A stretch of DNA of 64,000 bases from SHLQ01 sp964610745. Lineage in GTDB: Bacteria; Actinomycetota; Acidimicrobiia; Acidimicrobiales; SHLQ01. A model generated the notes under the pieces. The model was not told where the DNA came from. It worked only from the letters and a program-made list of their open reading frames with translations, and made no database searches. This document shows, in pieces, positions 8,390 through 17,462 of this stretch. The stretch spans positions 25,073-89,072 of the forward strand of contig CAZSYL010000010.1 of assembly GCA_964610745.1 (NCBI GenBank), written 5' to 3'. The stretch's first letter is position 1; each line of letters begins with the position of its first letter. Made by a program: the position numbers and the translations under genes.

Positions 8390-9205
8390 TTAGGGGCTGG
8401 CGACGACGCACGCAGTGCCCTCGTCTTGTACGAACTCGAAGTCGCCGAGCTCGGCGATGTCGTCGTTTTGGCCGAAGTCTGGCGTGCCTGCGACGATGAC
8501 ATCGATGTCGTCAGGGTTTGCTCCTTGCTCAACCATCTGAGCTCGGTAGGCCTCTTCGAGAGCGAGTGTTGTTTGGTCGAACGCAGCCTGCATGCAGTCG
8601 CTGCCACCGATAACGGTTTGGGCAAACGCAAATGCAGCCGGGGTTAGTTCATCATCCTCGTTGGTGAATGGGAGGGCTTCGATCACCTGATTGACGATGC
8701 CGCGATCGGTCGTCACCGAGTCCATTGTGGCTACCGCGTCCACTCGGGGACGGACGAACTCGATCGCGTCGGCATCGATGATGACGCCGATGGTTCCGTC
8801 TGTACGTTCGTTGATCTCGACGCCGTCCGACGCAACGCAGGTGTCGACGTCGCCGATGGCCCGCAATCGGATCGTGTCTGTACTGACCGTCGCGCCGGCA
8901 ACGGAGGTGCGTTGGGTGCCGACGACGGGTACCTCTGCTTCAATTCGCGCTCGGCAGTCGAGCGAGATCGGAGCGATGTCGATGATTCGGGCGGGGCCGA
9001 CCTCTTCGGTGTCGATCTCGATGATGGTCTCTTCCTGAACCACATTCTCCCAGGGCCAGTTGAAATCGATCAGGCCGGTTGAGATCAGTGCGACAACGAT
9101 GATCAGGGAGAGGAAAAAGACTCCAAAGATCGTGGCGAAGGCGACAACTGATTTGCTCAATCTCTGAGAGCCTTTCCGTGAGTGCGTAGGGACAGTGTAG
9201 GACAC
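8390..9205 (-). CDS. Membrane-anchored extracytoplasmic protein (possibly DUF4230-like)
   Basis: Up to 271 aa. One N-terminal TM helix (V-V-A-F-A-T-I-F-G-V-F-F-L-S-L-I-I-V-V-A) is followed by an outer domain. The region T-I-G-V-I-I-D-A-D-A-I-E-F-V-R-P-R-V-D faintly resembles DUF4230 proteins, but I am not sure. Two Cys pairs could form disulfides outside. GTG 9205 lies immediately after a terminator, so TTG 9160, just before the TM helix, may be the true start. It lies 70 bp upstream of mshC on the same strand. Confidence 0.65.
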   Translation of the reverse strand: MSYTVPTHSRKGSQRLSKSVVAFATIFGVFFLSLIIVVALISTGLIDFNWPWENVVQEETIIEIDTEEVGPARIIDIAPISLDCRARIEAEVPVVGTQRTSVAGATVSTDTIRLRAIGDVDTCVASDGVEINERTDGTIGVIIDADAIEFVRPRVDAVATMDSVTTDRGIVNQVIEALPFTNEDDELTPAAFAFAQTVIGGSDCMQAAFDQTTLALEEAYRAQMVEQGANPDDIDVIVAGTPDFGQNDDIAELGDFEFVQDEGTACVVASP

Positions 9206-9208
9206 GAC

Positions 9209-9253
9209 AAAAATACGCAGGCCCGAGTCGTGGCGGGATACGACTCGGGCCTG
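9209..9253 (-). terminator. Rho-independent terminator after the XRE-zincin gene
   Basis: Perfect 13-bp inverted arms (9218-9230 and 9241-9253) with a 10-nt loop, followed on the minus strand by CGTATTTTT. It ends transcription from the gene at 9488-10729. The 230 bp between them hold no convincing gene. Confidence 0.8.
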
Positions 9254-9487
9254 AGTTCTTCCGCCCTACCCGAGGGTCGAGCGGTCGTGGGCCTGAGGGG
9301 GGGAACAGGCCTGCGATTTAGATCCAGCGCCGCACTGGTGGCGGGTACCAATACGGCGCCGGACAGGTGGATGACGCACAGGCGCGGTCAAAAGTCGCGG
9401 ACAATTCACGCGCTTGTGACGGTAATCACAAGCCGGAGCAGCAACGTTGTCACTACATCTCGTTTTGTCGAGAAGAAGGGCGGATGT

Positions 9488-10729
9488 TTAGCTGAGGTTG
9501 TCCATCAGCCGGGCGACGAAGGCGATCTGCTCATCGGTTGGCTGAGCAGCGATCTCCGATGAGCTGGGGTCATCGACGGCCCAGGTAGCGAAGGCCTCGG
9601 CAAAGTCGCCAGCGCCGCTTTGGAAATCGCTGGCGAAGGCATCAGGCCACCACGGAGCGTCTTTGATGCCGCGGATGGTGAGCCACATGTTTCGCTCGGC
9701 AGGCGTCAGGTGGGCAACGTCGACCGCGTGTCCCAACTCATGGGCGAGGATCGAGGCGACGCGTTGAGGCGTGTCGGTCTCACGCACGAAGATCTCGATC
9801 GTCTGGTCGTACGGGTACGTCAGTCCACGGAATCCGGCGTTTGGACCGCGATAGTTGACCTGCCATCCCGGGAGGATCTCTTCCCAGTCAAACGGAAGTA
9901 GTGCCTCGGCCTGGACGCCCATGGCTGCCACCTCAGGAGTGGTTTCCTGTGCCTCTGCTGCAGCGACCGAAGGTGGTCGACTGACCGGTGGCGAAGTAGA
10001 AGAGCTCGAACCGAACGATGTTGTGCCCGGGGCGAGGGGAGCGACCACGGTCGGGGCAGCGTTGGCCTCGAACTCCGTAGTTTGGTTGGCCTGCGCAATC
10101 AATCGTTCGGGTTCAATGAACTCGCCGTTTGAAGAGGCGGTCGAAAGCAGAACGAGTGCTCCGATCGAGGTAGCTCCGACCAACACTCCAGCGGCGGGAA
10201 CCCAGAGACGCTTTCTGAACCAGCCGAAGAGTCCCTCGACAGCTTCGTTGTCGGGACGCATGGCGAGGAGCAGCTGTTCCTCGATCAGTTCGCGTCGTTC
10301 CGCCAGAGAAGCGGCGAGGACGTTGAGGTCCTGGTCGCGCAACGTGACCTGGCTCCCGGGCGGATTGTTGCGGAGTAGATATACGAGCGACAGATATCGC
10401 TCGAGCACATGATCGCGAGACTTTGAGTCGAGTGGAAGCGCCTCGCTGGCGACGGTCAACAGTTGGTCGTCGAGGTCGATTACGAGTTCACTCCGCTGCG
10501 GCACGATCAGGCCACAGTCGATTTCATACAGAGTGGTGACGCGACCGATCAGGTCGTCATCGAGAAGACGATGACCTGCCTCCAGATCGCTTAGTTCGCC
10601 GACCGTGAAGTTGCTCCTCGTCGCCAGGTCTTGAAGATCAGCGCCTCTCGCCAGTCGAGCTTCGGCCAGAAGCTGACCGAGTCGGTTCGGTGGGACTGCG
10701 GTCTTTACGTCGGTTTCTTCGATTTCCAC
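9488..10729 (-). CDS. XRE-type HTH - TM - extracytoplasmic zincin fusion
   Basis: 413 aa in three parts. Residues about 16-55 look like a Cro/C1-type HTH (L-G-Q-L-L-A-E-A-R-L ... L-S-D-L-E-A-G). A cytoplasmic spacer follows, then one TM helix (P-A-A-G-V-L-V-G-A-T-S-I-G-A-L-V-L-L), then a Ser/Thr/Pro linker. The outer domain contains H-E-L-G-H-A-V-D at about residue 330 and a possible third ligand Glu in G-D-F-A-E-A-F-A at about 378, as in gluzincin-type peptidases. It is followed by a strong terminator. A membrane-tethered DNA-binding head with a surface peptidase suggests signalling, but no target is visible. Confidence 0.72.
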   Translation of the reverse strand: MEIEETDVKTAVPPNRLGQLLAEARLARGADLQDLATRSNFTVGELSDLEAGHRLLDDDLIGRVTTLYEIDCGLIVPQRSELVIDLDDQLLTVASEALPLDSKSRDHVLERYLSLVYLLRNNPPGSQVTLRDQDLNVLAASLAERRELIEEQLLLAMRPDNEAVEGLFGWFRKRLWVPAAGVLVGATSIGALVLLSTASSNGEFIEPERLIAQANQTTEFEANAAPTVVAPLAPGTTSFGSSSSTSPPVSRPPSVAAAEAQETTPEVAAMGVQAEALLPFDWEEILPGWQVNYRGPNAGFRGLTYPYDQTIEIFVRETDTPQRVASILAHELGHAVDVAHLTPAERNMWLTIRGIKDAPWWPDAFASDFQSGAGDFAEAFATWAVDDPSSSEIAAQPTDEQIAFVARLMDNLS

Positions 10730-10860
10730 TCACCTATTTTCGACAGTGAGTGGTGGTTTCCGTAGAGGCATTTCGGCACGAACAGGCCCGGACGATCGAC
10801 CCTTGACATGGGCCGTTGGGTGACATAGAGCTCGATGAGATCGGTTGACTTCCGGTGTCA

Positions 10861-13446
10861 CTACTCGGTGTTTATCGCCGCGAGGACGTTCATCCTCGAA
10901 GCTCGCCACGCGGGGAACAGTGCTGCGAAGATGCCGGCCAGAGAGGCGAAGATCACCATGATGATGATCCTTGGCCACGGGATGGCGAAGGCGCTCAGGA
11001 AATCTTCCGGAATGGCCGTCACGATGATTGCTCCGAGAGCGACGCCGAGGATCGTGCCGAGCACGGCTCCAACCGCGGAAATGATCACCGCCTCCCATCG
11101 AATCATTCTGCGGGTCTGGCGTCGCACCATGCCGACCGCTCGCAGGAGCCCGAGCTCACGGGTGCGTTCGAAGACGGAGAGGGCGAGGGTATTGGCAATG
11201 CCGAGGAGGGCAATGAAGATGGTCAGCCCGAGTAGGACGGTGAGCAGATTGAGAATGAAGTCGATTTGTTCGGAGAAGGTCTGGCGAAATTCTGCTGACG
11301 ACTGAAACATCAGGTTCGGGTATTCGACTTGCAGTTCGTTGAACTCGGTATCGGCGGTGTCGACCGTGACACCATCAGCAACGCTTGCAGCGACCCAGTC
11401 GTTGGCGCGCTGAGGGGTGAGCGATTCGAACCGCTCGAAGTTGAGCAGGATCTGGCCGGAGACCTGCGCCTCTTCGAAGATCGCTACCACTTCCAGCGGG
11501 ATGAAATCGGTTGTTTCGTCATCGGGTGCGACGTTTAGCGAGTCACCGAGGCTAAGACCGAGGTCTTCAGCCACGGTGTCGCGAATGCCCGCTGTATTGG
11601 TCGTGATGTCGTCGAGGGATCCTTCGATGACCGACAGGTTGAAGAGGCCGTCGATGTTTGCGTAATCAAAAGCCGCGACGTCTCGACTGTTGATGTCTTC
11701 TCCGAGCGGGCCTTGATCTGCGAAGTCCCGCTCCAGCATGACGTTCGTGTACCTGACCGCCGTGACATTGCCAAAGGCGTCATTGTTCTCGATTGCTTCG
11801 ACAACTTCGTTGGGGATGTCTGCTTGTTCGTTGTTGCTCGTGACAAGAAAGTCGCCCTGAACCGCCGTGTTGAGGATGTTCTCAAACTCGGACTTGAACG
11901 ACTCACCCAGCACCGATGCTCCCGACACGAGGGATAGGCCGATCATCAACGCTGCGGCTGTCGTGGCTGTGCGGCGCGGGTTGCGGGCCGAGTTTTCCTT
12001 CGCGAGGTGTCCCGGGGTCCCGAACGGGATGGAGAGAGGTGCGCCGATGATGCGACTGAGCGGCCCGGCGACAAGTGGGCTGAGGAGCGTGACGCCAATA
12101 AAGAGGAGCCCAGCACCCGCCCCGAGCGGGACAAGAATTTCGGTGACGCCATCGGCCCCTCCGAACAGGCCGAGCGCCATGAGAGCGAGCCCGAGAGCGG
12201 TGATGACCGCGGCGATGACGAAGCGGATAATCGACTTCTTCCGCTCGTCCGATTGACCGGTGATCGCGGCGATTGGAGAGGTGCGCGCCGCGCCGATTGC
12301 AGGAAAGATTGCCGCGAGGACCGTCACCGCGGTTCCGACGACGAACGCGTAGATCACGGTTGCTGGGGCGATGACGATCCCGAATCCGGGGATGCCCACA
12401 CCGACCCGGTTCAAGATGGCCCGGAGCCCGACGGCGATTACGACTCCGGCACCGATACCGATGATCGAGGCGATCAGTCCAATCACCACCGATTCGGCCA
12501 CGACAGACCGCATGATCTGTCGAGGCGTTGCACCGATCGCACGAAGCAAACCGAGCTCGCGGGTCCGTTGGCTCGTCGTGATTGCGAACGTGTTCGAAAT
12601 GATGAAGATGGACACGAACAAGGAGACCAAGGCGAAGCCGAGCAGCACACCACCGATGATGTCGAGCACCTGGTTGAACTCGCCCTGAGTTTCAGCGACC
12701 AGATCTTCCTGGGTCTGGACGACGAGAACCGAGTCTGCCGAGTCGGCGCCGATCGCCGAGGTGACCGACGCGCTTAGCTCAGCGAGTGGCACCGAGCCAT
12801 CGGCAACGATCGGGAGTGAGTCGAACCGGTCGCTGTCGTAGAGAAGATAGTCCTGGAGCGTCTGGTCGAGCAATGAAAGGTAGGTGGGTCCTTCGATGAA
12901 GCCCTCAAAGGTGAACGTGCCGACCAGTTCGCCAGTTTGGCGGCCCGCCGGGGTGACGATGTCGTAGGTGTCGCCGACGACGAAGCCATGTTCGATGAGG
13001 CTTAGCGGGTCGATGACCCACTCATCTATCGCGGCGGGCGCTCGTCCCTCGACGATCGAGGTCACACTCCAAGGCTCGTCGCTCCAGCCGAATGCGAGCT
13101 GCGGTGGGCCCTGCAAGGTGATCGTGGTGCCGTCTGGTTTGATGGGCTGGATCAAGTTCTCGGCACCCTCGCCGGTGATGGTGAGGCCGGCGGTGCTGAC
13201 CCCGTCGAGCGCCAGGACGAGATCGAGTTCGTCGGGGCCGACGGGATCGTTGTCGGGGTCGAGGGACGAGACGGCAAGGTCGAGGCCGGAGACGACTTCG
13301 GTAGCCAGATCGTCGAAGATCTCCTTTAACCCGTCGCGCAAGACGAACGAAGACACGACAAAACCGACTCCGAGCACGATGGCGAAGGTGGTGAGGAGAA
13401 GCCGAACCTTGTTTTGTGCGAGGTTCTTTACCGCCAGCCGAAGCAT
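10861..13446 (-). CDS. FtsX-family ABC transporter permease, two FtsX domains
   Basis: 861 aa. The N-terminal TM helix (L-L-L-T-T-F-A-I-V-L-G-V-G-F-V-V) is followed by a large outer domain, then three TM helices around residues 260-390 and a further TM block. A second outer domain and a last three-helix FtsX domain end the protein. The repeated signature R-E-L-G-L-L-R-A-I-G (and R-A-V-G) marks both FtsX units. This matches LolE/MacB-like exporters that move lipids, peptides or lipoproteins by mechanotransmission. It starts 2 bp after its ATPase gene, so the two form one transporter. Substrate unknown. Confidence 0.88.
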   Translation of the reverse strand: MLRLAVKNLAQNKVRLLLTTFAIVLGVGFVVSSFVLRDGLKEIFDDLATEVVSGLDLAVSSLDPDNDPVGPDELDLVLALDGVSTAGLTITGEGAENLIQPIKPDGTTITLQGPPQLAFGWSDEPWSVTSIVEGRAPAAIDEWVIDPLSLIEHGFVVGDTYDIVTPAGRQTGELVGTFTFEGFIEGPTYLSLLDQTLQDYLLYDSDRFDSLPIVADGSVPLAELSASVTSAIGADSADSVLVVQTQEDLVAETQGEFNQVLDIIGGVLLGFALVSLFVSIFIISNTFAITTSQRTRELGLLRAIGATPRQIMRSVVAESVVIGLIASIIGIGAGVVIAVGLRAILNRVGVGIPGFGIVIAPATVIYAFVVGTAVTVLAAIFPAIGAARTSPIAAITGQSDERKKSIIRFVIAAVITALGLALMALGLFGGADGVTEILVPLGAGAGLLFIGVTLLSPLVAGPLSRIIGAPLSIPFGTPGHLAKENSARNPRRTATTAAALMIGLSLVSGASVLGESFKSEFENILNTAVQGDFLVTSNNEQADIPNEVVEAIENNDAFGNVTAVRYTNVMLERDFADQGPLGEDINSRDVAAFDYANIDGLFNLSVIEGSLDDITTNTAGIRDTVAEDLGLSLGDSLNVAPDDETTDFIPLEVVAIFEEAQVSGQILLNFERFESLTPQRANDWVAASVADGVTVDTADTEFNELQVEYPNLMFQSSAEFRQTFSEQIDFILNLLTVLLGLTIFIALLGIANTLALSVFERTRELGLLRAVGMVRRQTRRMIRWEAVIISAVGAVLGTILGVALGAIIVTAIPEDFLSAFAIPWPRIIIMVIFASLAGIFAALFPAWRASRMNVLAAINTE

Positions 13447-13448
13447 GG

Positions 13449-14207
13449 CTATGCGTCCTGAGGGTCTGAGGCGCTGACCGTCGCTGCTCGAAGCTGAGAC
13501 AGGATCGAGTCGGTTGTGGGGTCGAGTAGTTCGCTGACGATCTTGCCGTCAGCGAGGAACAGCACCCGATCGGCGTAGGCCGCAGCAACCGGGTCGTGGG
13601 TCACCATGACGATAGTCTGACCAAACTCGGTGACCGCGCGGCGCATGAAGTCGAGGATCTCAGCACCGGTTTGGCTATCGAGGTTGCCGGTCGGCTCATC
13701 GGCGAAGATCACGTCTGGCCGTGATGCCAGCGCCCGGGCAACGGCGACTCGCTGCTGCTGGCCACCCGACAGCTCGTTGGGTTTGTGGGAGAGGCGGTCG
13801 GCCAGGCCGACAGCATTGACGACTTCGTTGAGGAGCTCCTGATCGGGTTTGGTCTTACCAAGATCGAGAGGGAGGGTGATGTTTTCGAGCGCGGTCAGGG
13901 TCGGGATCAGGTTGAACGCCTGAAACACGAAGCCAATCTTGGTGCGTCGCAGAAGCGTCAGTTGTTTCTCATTGAGCGTGCTTAGGTCGGTGTCGCCAAT
14001 GATGACCTGCCCGCTCGTCAGCCTGTCGAGGCCTGCCAAGCTGTGCATCAGCGTCGACTTGCCCGATCCTGAAGGGCCCATGATCGCGGTGAATTGGCCC
14101 TGTTCAAACGAGACCGTGACATCGTCGAGGGCGCGAACCTCGGTGTCGCCAGACCCGTAGGTCTTTCGAGCATTGACTGTTCCTGCTGCAGCGGTCGCCA
14201 GTTCCAT
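13449..14207 (-). CDS. ABC transporter ATPase (LolD/MacB type)
   Basis: 252 aa. It has Walker A G-P-S-G-S-G-K-S-T, Q-loop V-F-Q-A-F-N-L-I-P, signature L-S-G-G-Q-Q-Q-R, Walker B V-I-F-A-D-E-P-T-G-N-L-D and H-loop V-T-H-D. The DEPTGNLD form and length are typical of the LolD/FtsE/MacB export group. I chose ATG 14207, which has GGGAG five bases upstream; GTG 14219 is in frame just before. It is the first gene of the exporter pair and is divergent from the DedA gene. Confidence 0.9.
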   Translation of the reverse strand: MELATAAAGTVNARKTYGSGDTEVRALDDVTVSFEQGQFTAIMGPSGSGKSTLMHSLAGLDRLTSGQVIIGDTDLSTLNEKQLTLLRRTKIGFVFQAFNLIPTLTALENITLPLDLGKTKPDQELLNEVVNAVGLADRLSHKPNELSGGQQQRVAVARALASRPDVIFADEPTGNLDSQTGAEILDFMRRAVTEFGQTIVMVTHDPVAAAYADRVLFLADGKIVSELLDPTTDSILSQLRAATVSASDPQDA

Positions 14208-14352
14208 GTGATCTCCCACGGGTCGTGGGCTCAGTCTTGCCGCTCACGACGCGTTTGACGCCTTCAACCGAAGGTTTGTCGTGGTCTATTCAAATTGCGT
14301 ACGTCGGAACAGTGTGGGAAGCGCCGACCGTAGCTCGCTCAGCTTGTAGCGT

Positions 14353-15036
14353 TTGGGCGTGGTCGACTTCTTCGTCAACATCTTCGAGTCGGTCGAAGAA
14401 CTTCTCACCGAGCTTTCACAGGACCCGTGGTTCTTGTTGATCCTCTTCTTGGTGGCCATGTTCGACTCGGTCTTTCCGGTCCTGCCATCGGAGTTCAGCG
14501 TGATTGCCGGGGGAGTGGCTGCCGGTGCCGGAACCCTGATCGATGATCAGCGAGTGCTTTCCATCGTCCTCGTCATCGTCGTTGGAGCCTTGGGCGCATT
14601 CTCTGGCGACTCGCTCGGCTATGTGATTGGGAATCGTTCGGAGAAGTTGCTGACGCGGGTGTTCTTTCGAGGAGAGAATGGCAAGAAGCGTCTCGAAGCG
14701 ACTTCGAGGCAGATTCGCAAGCGCGGTGGCTTGATGCTGGTGACCGCGAGGTTTATCCCGGGCGGGCGAACCGCCATGACGTTCTGCTGCGGCTTGACCG
14801 AGCAACCGTTCCTCGCGTGGTTCACAAAATGGGATCTGCTGGCGGCAACGCTTTGGGCGTCCTATGCCGGCTTGCTCGGCTTCTTTGTGGCGGGCGCGGT
14901 GGAGAATCAAGGAACGGCCATCTGGTTGGCATTCGGTGTGGCCCTCAGCGTCACCGTCTTGATCGAGGCCGGTCGGTGGGTCTTTGACCGGATGCGTGAG
15001 GGTCGCACAGCTGGCGACGTACCGTTGAACAAATGA
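14353..15036 (+). CDS. DedA / SNARE-associated family membrane protein
   Basis: About 227 aa starting at TTG 14353 or GTG 14359. It contains the DedA features F-x-x-x-x-P-x-L-P-S-E near the N-terminus, G-D-S-L-G-Y-V-I-G (the G-[DY]-x-x-G-Y-x-x-G motif) and R-F-I-P-G-G-R, with 4-5 hydrophobic helices. DedA proteins are membrane-integral scramblase or flippase-like proteins linked to phospholipid and undecaprenyl-phosphate recycling. The stop overlaps the ATG of the patatin-like gene (ATGA), so the two are translationally coupled. Confidence 0.85.
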   Translation: MGVVDFFVNIFESVEELLTELSQDPWFLLILFLVAMFDSVFPVLPSEFSVIAGGVAAGAGTLIDDQRVLSIVLVIVVGALGAFSGDSLGYVIGNRSEKLLTRVFFRGENGKKRLEATSRQIRKRGGLMLVTARFIPGGRTAMTFCCGLTEQPFLAWFTKWDLLAATLWASYAGLLGFFVAGAVENQGTAIWLAFGVALSVTVLIEAGRWVFDRMREGRTAGDVPLNK

Positions 15037-16124
15037 GTACGTCCGGACCATCGGTGCGCGAGGTGTTGCTCGACCGCCTCGAAGCTGACTCGATGCCAGG
15101 CGAACGGACCGACGGGCACCGTGTGATTCTGGCGATCGAGGGTGGCGGGATGCGCGGCGCGATCTCCTCGGGAATGCTCCTGGCGCTCGAACAACTCGGG
15201 CTGCGCAACAGCATCGACGAGGTTGTCGGCACGTCTGCGGGGGCAATCGCTGGTGCGTTCTTTGTGACCTCGCGGGGTACGGCAGGTTCGGTGCTCTATT
15301 ACACGGTCCTCAACAGCGAGCGCTTCGTTAGTCGTCGACGGCTGCTCGGCGGCGACGGTGCGGTCATGGATCTCGATTATCTCCTCGACGAGGCGCTTCC
15401 CGCACACGGCTTTGACTGGGAAGAACTCGTGAGTTGTGACATCCCGCTGTGGGCCACCGTGACCCCAGCGGACGAAGGCGACCCATCGCGGCTCTATCGT
15501 GTGGGCAGAACCGTCGATCACGCTCGTGAAGTCATGGCGGCAACGGCAGCGCTGCCCGTGCTCGCAGGGGCGTCGCGCTTCATTGGGAGCAAGCCCTATG
15601 TCGACGGGGGAATGACCGAAGCCGTGCCGTGGGCCACTGCGGTTCGTCGAAACGCGACGCACGTGCTGGTGATCCGGAGTCGGGGTTTCAACGTCGACGG
15701 AAAGCTTGAGCCGCACAACATTCTCGAGCGGTCGGCGGCTCGTCGGGTGGTGCGCCGGGTCCACGGGCCGGTCGTCACCGAGTATGTTCGCAGGTCCAAC
15801 CAACGTTTCTGGAGCTCGACCGAATCGTTGCGAAGCGTCGCGGACGGCTTGGCTACGCCCCTTGCTTCCGGCGGCCGTTCGGTCGAGGTCGATGTGGTTG
15901 TTCCAGCACCCGAAACCGATCTGCCCGATCGCCTAGAGGTCGACACCCATGTCCTCATGGATGCACTCACCGCAGGCGCCCAGGCCATGCTCGACTACAT
16001 CGACCTCGAAGGTTTCGCAGTCGAGCAACGCGTGGTCGTCACTCACCCGCGAGCCCCTATTGGCAAGGTCAGGACGAACTCGCTCCGACCAATCGTGCTG
16101 GATCGCCGAAATGCTCCCCGGTAG
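15033..16124 (+). CDS. Patatin-like phospholipase
   Basis: 363 aa. It has the oxyanion hole G-G-G-M-R-G, the nucleophile elbow G-T-S-A-G (Ser of GxSxG) and the catalytic dyad Asp in V-D-G-G. This is a Ser-Asp acyl hydrolase of the patatin/RssA type, likely acting on phospholipids or acylglycerols. No signal peptide or TM segment is seen, so it is probably cytosolic or peripheral. The start codon overlaps the stop of the DedA gene, which suggests a shared role in membrane lipid turnover. Confidence 0.85.
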   Translation: MSTSGPSVREVLLDRLEADSMPGERTDGHRVILAIEGGGMRGAISSGMLLALEQLGLRNSIDEVVGTSAGAIAGAFFVTSRGTAGSVLYYTVLNSERFVSRRRLLGGDGAVMDLDYLLDEALPAHGFDWEELVSCDIPLWATVTPADEGDPSRLYRVGRTVDHAREVMAATAALPVLAGASRFIGSKPYVDGGMTEAVPWATAVRRNATHVLVIRSRGFNVDGKLEPHNILERSAARRVVRRVHGPVVTEYVRRSNQRFWSSTESLRSVADGLATPLASGGRSVEVDVVVPAPETDLPDRLEVDTHVLMDALTAGAQAMLDYIDLEGFAVEQRVVVTHPRAPIGKVRTNSLRPIVLDRRNAPR

Positions 16125-16438
16125 TGCTTAGTACGTCGGTGGTCGAATGCCGTAGGTCTGTTCAACCTCGAACCGAGGATCGACTCGTGAAGTGGCCAGC
16201 GCAGTCCGGACGAACCGGCGAACAGCTCTGGTTATGGAGCGAAGGCGAGGCGGTAGGGCGCGTTGTTGCGTGCGTACCGGTTGACAGTTTTGGCGAGGTG
16301 GTACGCCGATTCCCGACCGTTGAGTACTGATGGAGTGAGTCATGGGTTCATTGTCAAGGCATCGCTAATCATTCACAAGCAACATATATTCATTGTTTTT
16401 ATGACACGCTGTCATGACCTTTCAGGTACGCTGTAGGC
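16125..16438. other. Intergenic region upstream of a LysR gene
   Basis: 314 bp without a convincing gene. A short frame on each strand (16124-16330 plus, 16128-16343 minus) is open, but neither has a Shine-Dalgarno or recognisable residues. The last 80 bp are AT-rich and contain the dyad listed separately. Confidence 0.6.
16401..16415. promoter_or_regulatory. Probable LysR operator (T-N11-A dyad)
   Basis: ATGACAcgcTGTCAT is a perfect inverted repeat with 6-bp arms and a T-N11-A core. It lies 24 bp upstream of the ATG of the LysR-type gene, a position typical for autoregulation. Confidence 0.55.
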
Positions 16439-17308
16439 ATGCAGCTCGACATCGAATCACTCCGTGTGTACCTGATGGTGCTCGACGCCGGCGGTATGAC
16501 GCGGGCCGCCGAACGCCTGCACATGGGCCAGTCCGCCGTCAGTCGAAAGGTCAGTCGCCTCGAAGAACGGGTGGGTCAGAGTTTGCTGATCAGGGACGGT
16601 CACACGTTGCGTCCCACCCGCGCTGGCAGAGCGCTCCTTCCCGATGCACGCGAGATGGTCGATATCCACGATCGTGCCGCTGCTCGCCTGTCGAGTTCGG
16701 AGTTGGAAGGCAGTGTCACCGTGAGTTCGAACGGTGAGATCGAAATCGACCAGATCGCAGCCTTGCTCGGCGCGTTTCGTCGCCGTCATCCAGGCACAGA
16801 CGTCGAGTTCTCGCTCGACTCGACGGGAGCACTCGTTGACCGCGTCGAATCTGGAGACTTGGATGTTGCGCTGTTTCAGGTGAACGACGAGCGCCTTCGC
16901 CCGAGCGACATCGTCCTGTGGTCCGAGCGACTGTTGTTTATGTCCTCGGCCTCGGACCGGTTCATCGAGTCACCAGTGCCAGTTCTCGATTTCGGCGAGC
17001 ACTGCTACTACAACGAGTTCACTCACGCACTGTTCGATCGGGCAGGCATCGAATACAAGACGGTGTTCTCAGCTTCGACGTCCAGTTCAGTTCGAGCTGC
17101 TGTGGAAGCGGGCTTTGGAGTTGCTGCGTTGAGTGAGCGATACCTCGGCGGCGAGGTCATCGAGTGGACCCCGCCGGTCCCGATGGAGCCTCTACCCACG
17201 GTCAACCAGATCATTCGAACGGTTCCCGGCGATACTCCAGAGGTGGTTGACGCTCTCGTGGACACCATTCGCAGCGGTCTTGGAATCACCGGAGCCGCAA
17301 CCGCTTAG
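16439..17308 (+). CDS. LysR-family transcriptional regulator
   Basis: 289 aa. The N-terminal wHTH is clear: L-R-V-Y-L-M-V-L-D-A-G-G-M-T-R-A-A-E-R-L, then S-A-V-S-R-K-V-S-R-L-E-E-R-V-G. A LysR substrate-binding domain follows (about 90-289), with D-V-A-L-F-Q at about 145 and G-F-G-V-A-A-L near the C-terminus. No divergent metabolic gene lies next to it, so the regulated target is unclear. A palindrome just upstream suggests autoregulation. Confidence 0.88.
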   Translation: MQLDIESLRVYLMVLDAGGMTRAAERLHMGQSAVSRKVSRLEERVGQSLLIRDGHTLRPTRAGRALLPDAREMVDIHDRAAARLSSSELEGSVTVSSNGEIEIDQIAALLGAFRRRHPGTDVEFSLDSTGALVDRVESGDLDVALFQVNDERLRPSDIVLWSERLLFMSSASDRFIESPVPVLDFGEHCYYNEFTHALFDRAGIEYKTVFSASTSSSVRAAVEAGFGVAALSERYLGGEVIEWTPPVPMEPLPTVNQIIRTVPGDTPEVVDALVDTIRSGLGITGAATA

Positions 17309-17462
17309 CACCGAAGCTCAGCGGTCAGCCCGTGGTGATTGCTGTGAACCGCTATTTTCGACAGTGACGCTTCCGATTTGTCGCGAGCATTGAAATGCTG
17401 GCAGGCTTATTTTCGTCATAACTTCCCCCGTAAATATCAACCAAGTATTTCAGGAGAAGATC

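Noticed and set aside
9182..9562. Plus-strand frame across the terminator and the 3' end of the XRE-zincin gene
   Set aside because: It runs antisense through a strong terminator and into a real gene, with no Shine-Dalgarno and skewed residues.
16128..16343. Short minus-strand frame upstream of the LysR gene
   Set aside because: No Shine-Dalgarno or known motif; the opposite strand is open as well over the same stretch, so phase gives no support.
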